Assembly: GCA_946479995.1 (NCBI GenBank)
Contig: CAMLIU010000130.1
Coordinates: forward strand, 1 to 5,588
Origin: an uncultured Gemmatimonadota bacterium
Lineage (GTDB): Bacteria > Gemmatimonadota > Gemmatimonadetes > Gemmatimonadales > Gemmatimonadaceae
Direction of reading: 5' to 3'
Length of the DNA: 5,588 nucleotides
Shown piece after piece: positions 5,581 to 5,588 of the stretch; the stretch's first letter is position 1, and every line of letters begins with the position of its first letter. The notes below the pieces were generated by a model. That model did not search any database. It was not told where the DNA came from and saw only the letters and a list, made by a program, of their open reading frames with translations. The translations under genes were made by a program, and so were the position numbers.

Positions 5581-5588
5581 ATGCCTTC

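Overview
The window is G+C-rich (roughly two thirds), densely coded bacterial chromosome, with strong G/C preference at third codon positions, several GTG starts and no sign of mobile DNA. The housekeeping gene mnmG beside small envelope and hydrolase genes fits an ordinary chromosomal segment of a high-GC Gram-negative bacterium: there is an exported lipoprotein and a periplasmic-type SIMPL protein. Gemmatimonadota or a similar phylum would be my guess, but nothing in the window proves it.

Layout. Positions 1-2298 carry a left-to-right series on the plus strand: the 3' end of a YheT-type alpha/beta hydrolase (1-438), a lipoprotein dienelactone-hydrolase-like enzyme (470-1405), a membrane protein with an NfeD-like C-terminal region (1405-1932, overlapping the previous stop by one base), and a small protein with one membrane helix and a zinc ribbon (2026-2298). 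The short gaps suggest partial co-transcription. A small acidic unknown protein (2282-2590, minus strand) converges on this series and overlaps its last gene by 17 bp. From the 101-bp gap upstream of that gene, mnmG (2692-4647) diverges to the right; it makes the tRNA wobble-uridine modification enzyme. A SIMPL/DUF541 exported protein (4833-5564) follows as its own unit.

Regulation visible in the sequence: good Shine-Dalgarno sites precede the dienelactone hydrolase, the minus-strand gene and the SIMPL gene. mnmG has none at its best start; instead a TATCTT box sits 7 bases upstream of the ATG, suggesting a leaderless transcript. Both mnmG and the SIMPL gene end in a perfect inverted repeat that contains the stop codon in its left arm. 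A near-perfect 26-bp palindrome lies at the end of the YheT-like gene, upstream of the dienelactone hydrolase.

I see no new multi-gene defence, mobile or biosynthetic system. The points worth a second look are the palindrome, the stop-codon hairpins, the leaderless mnmG start and two uncharacterised small proteins.
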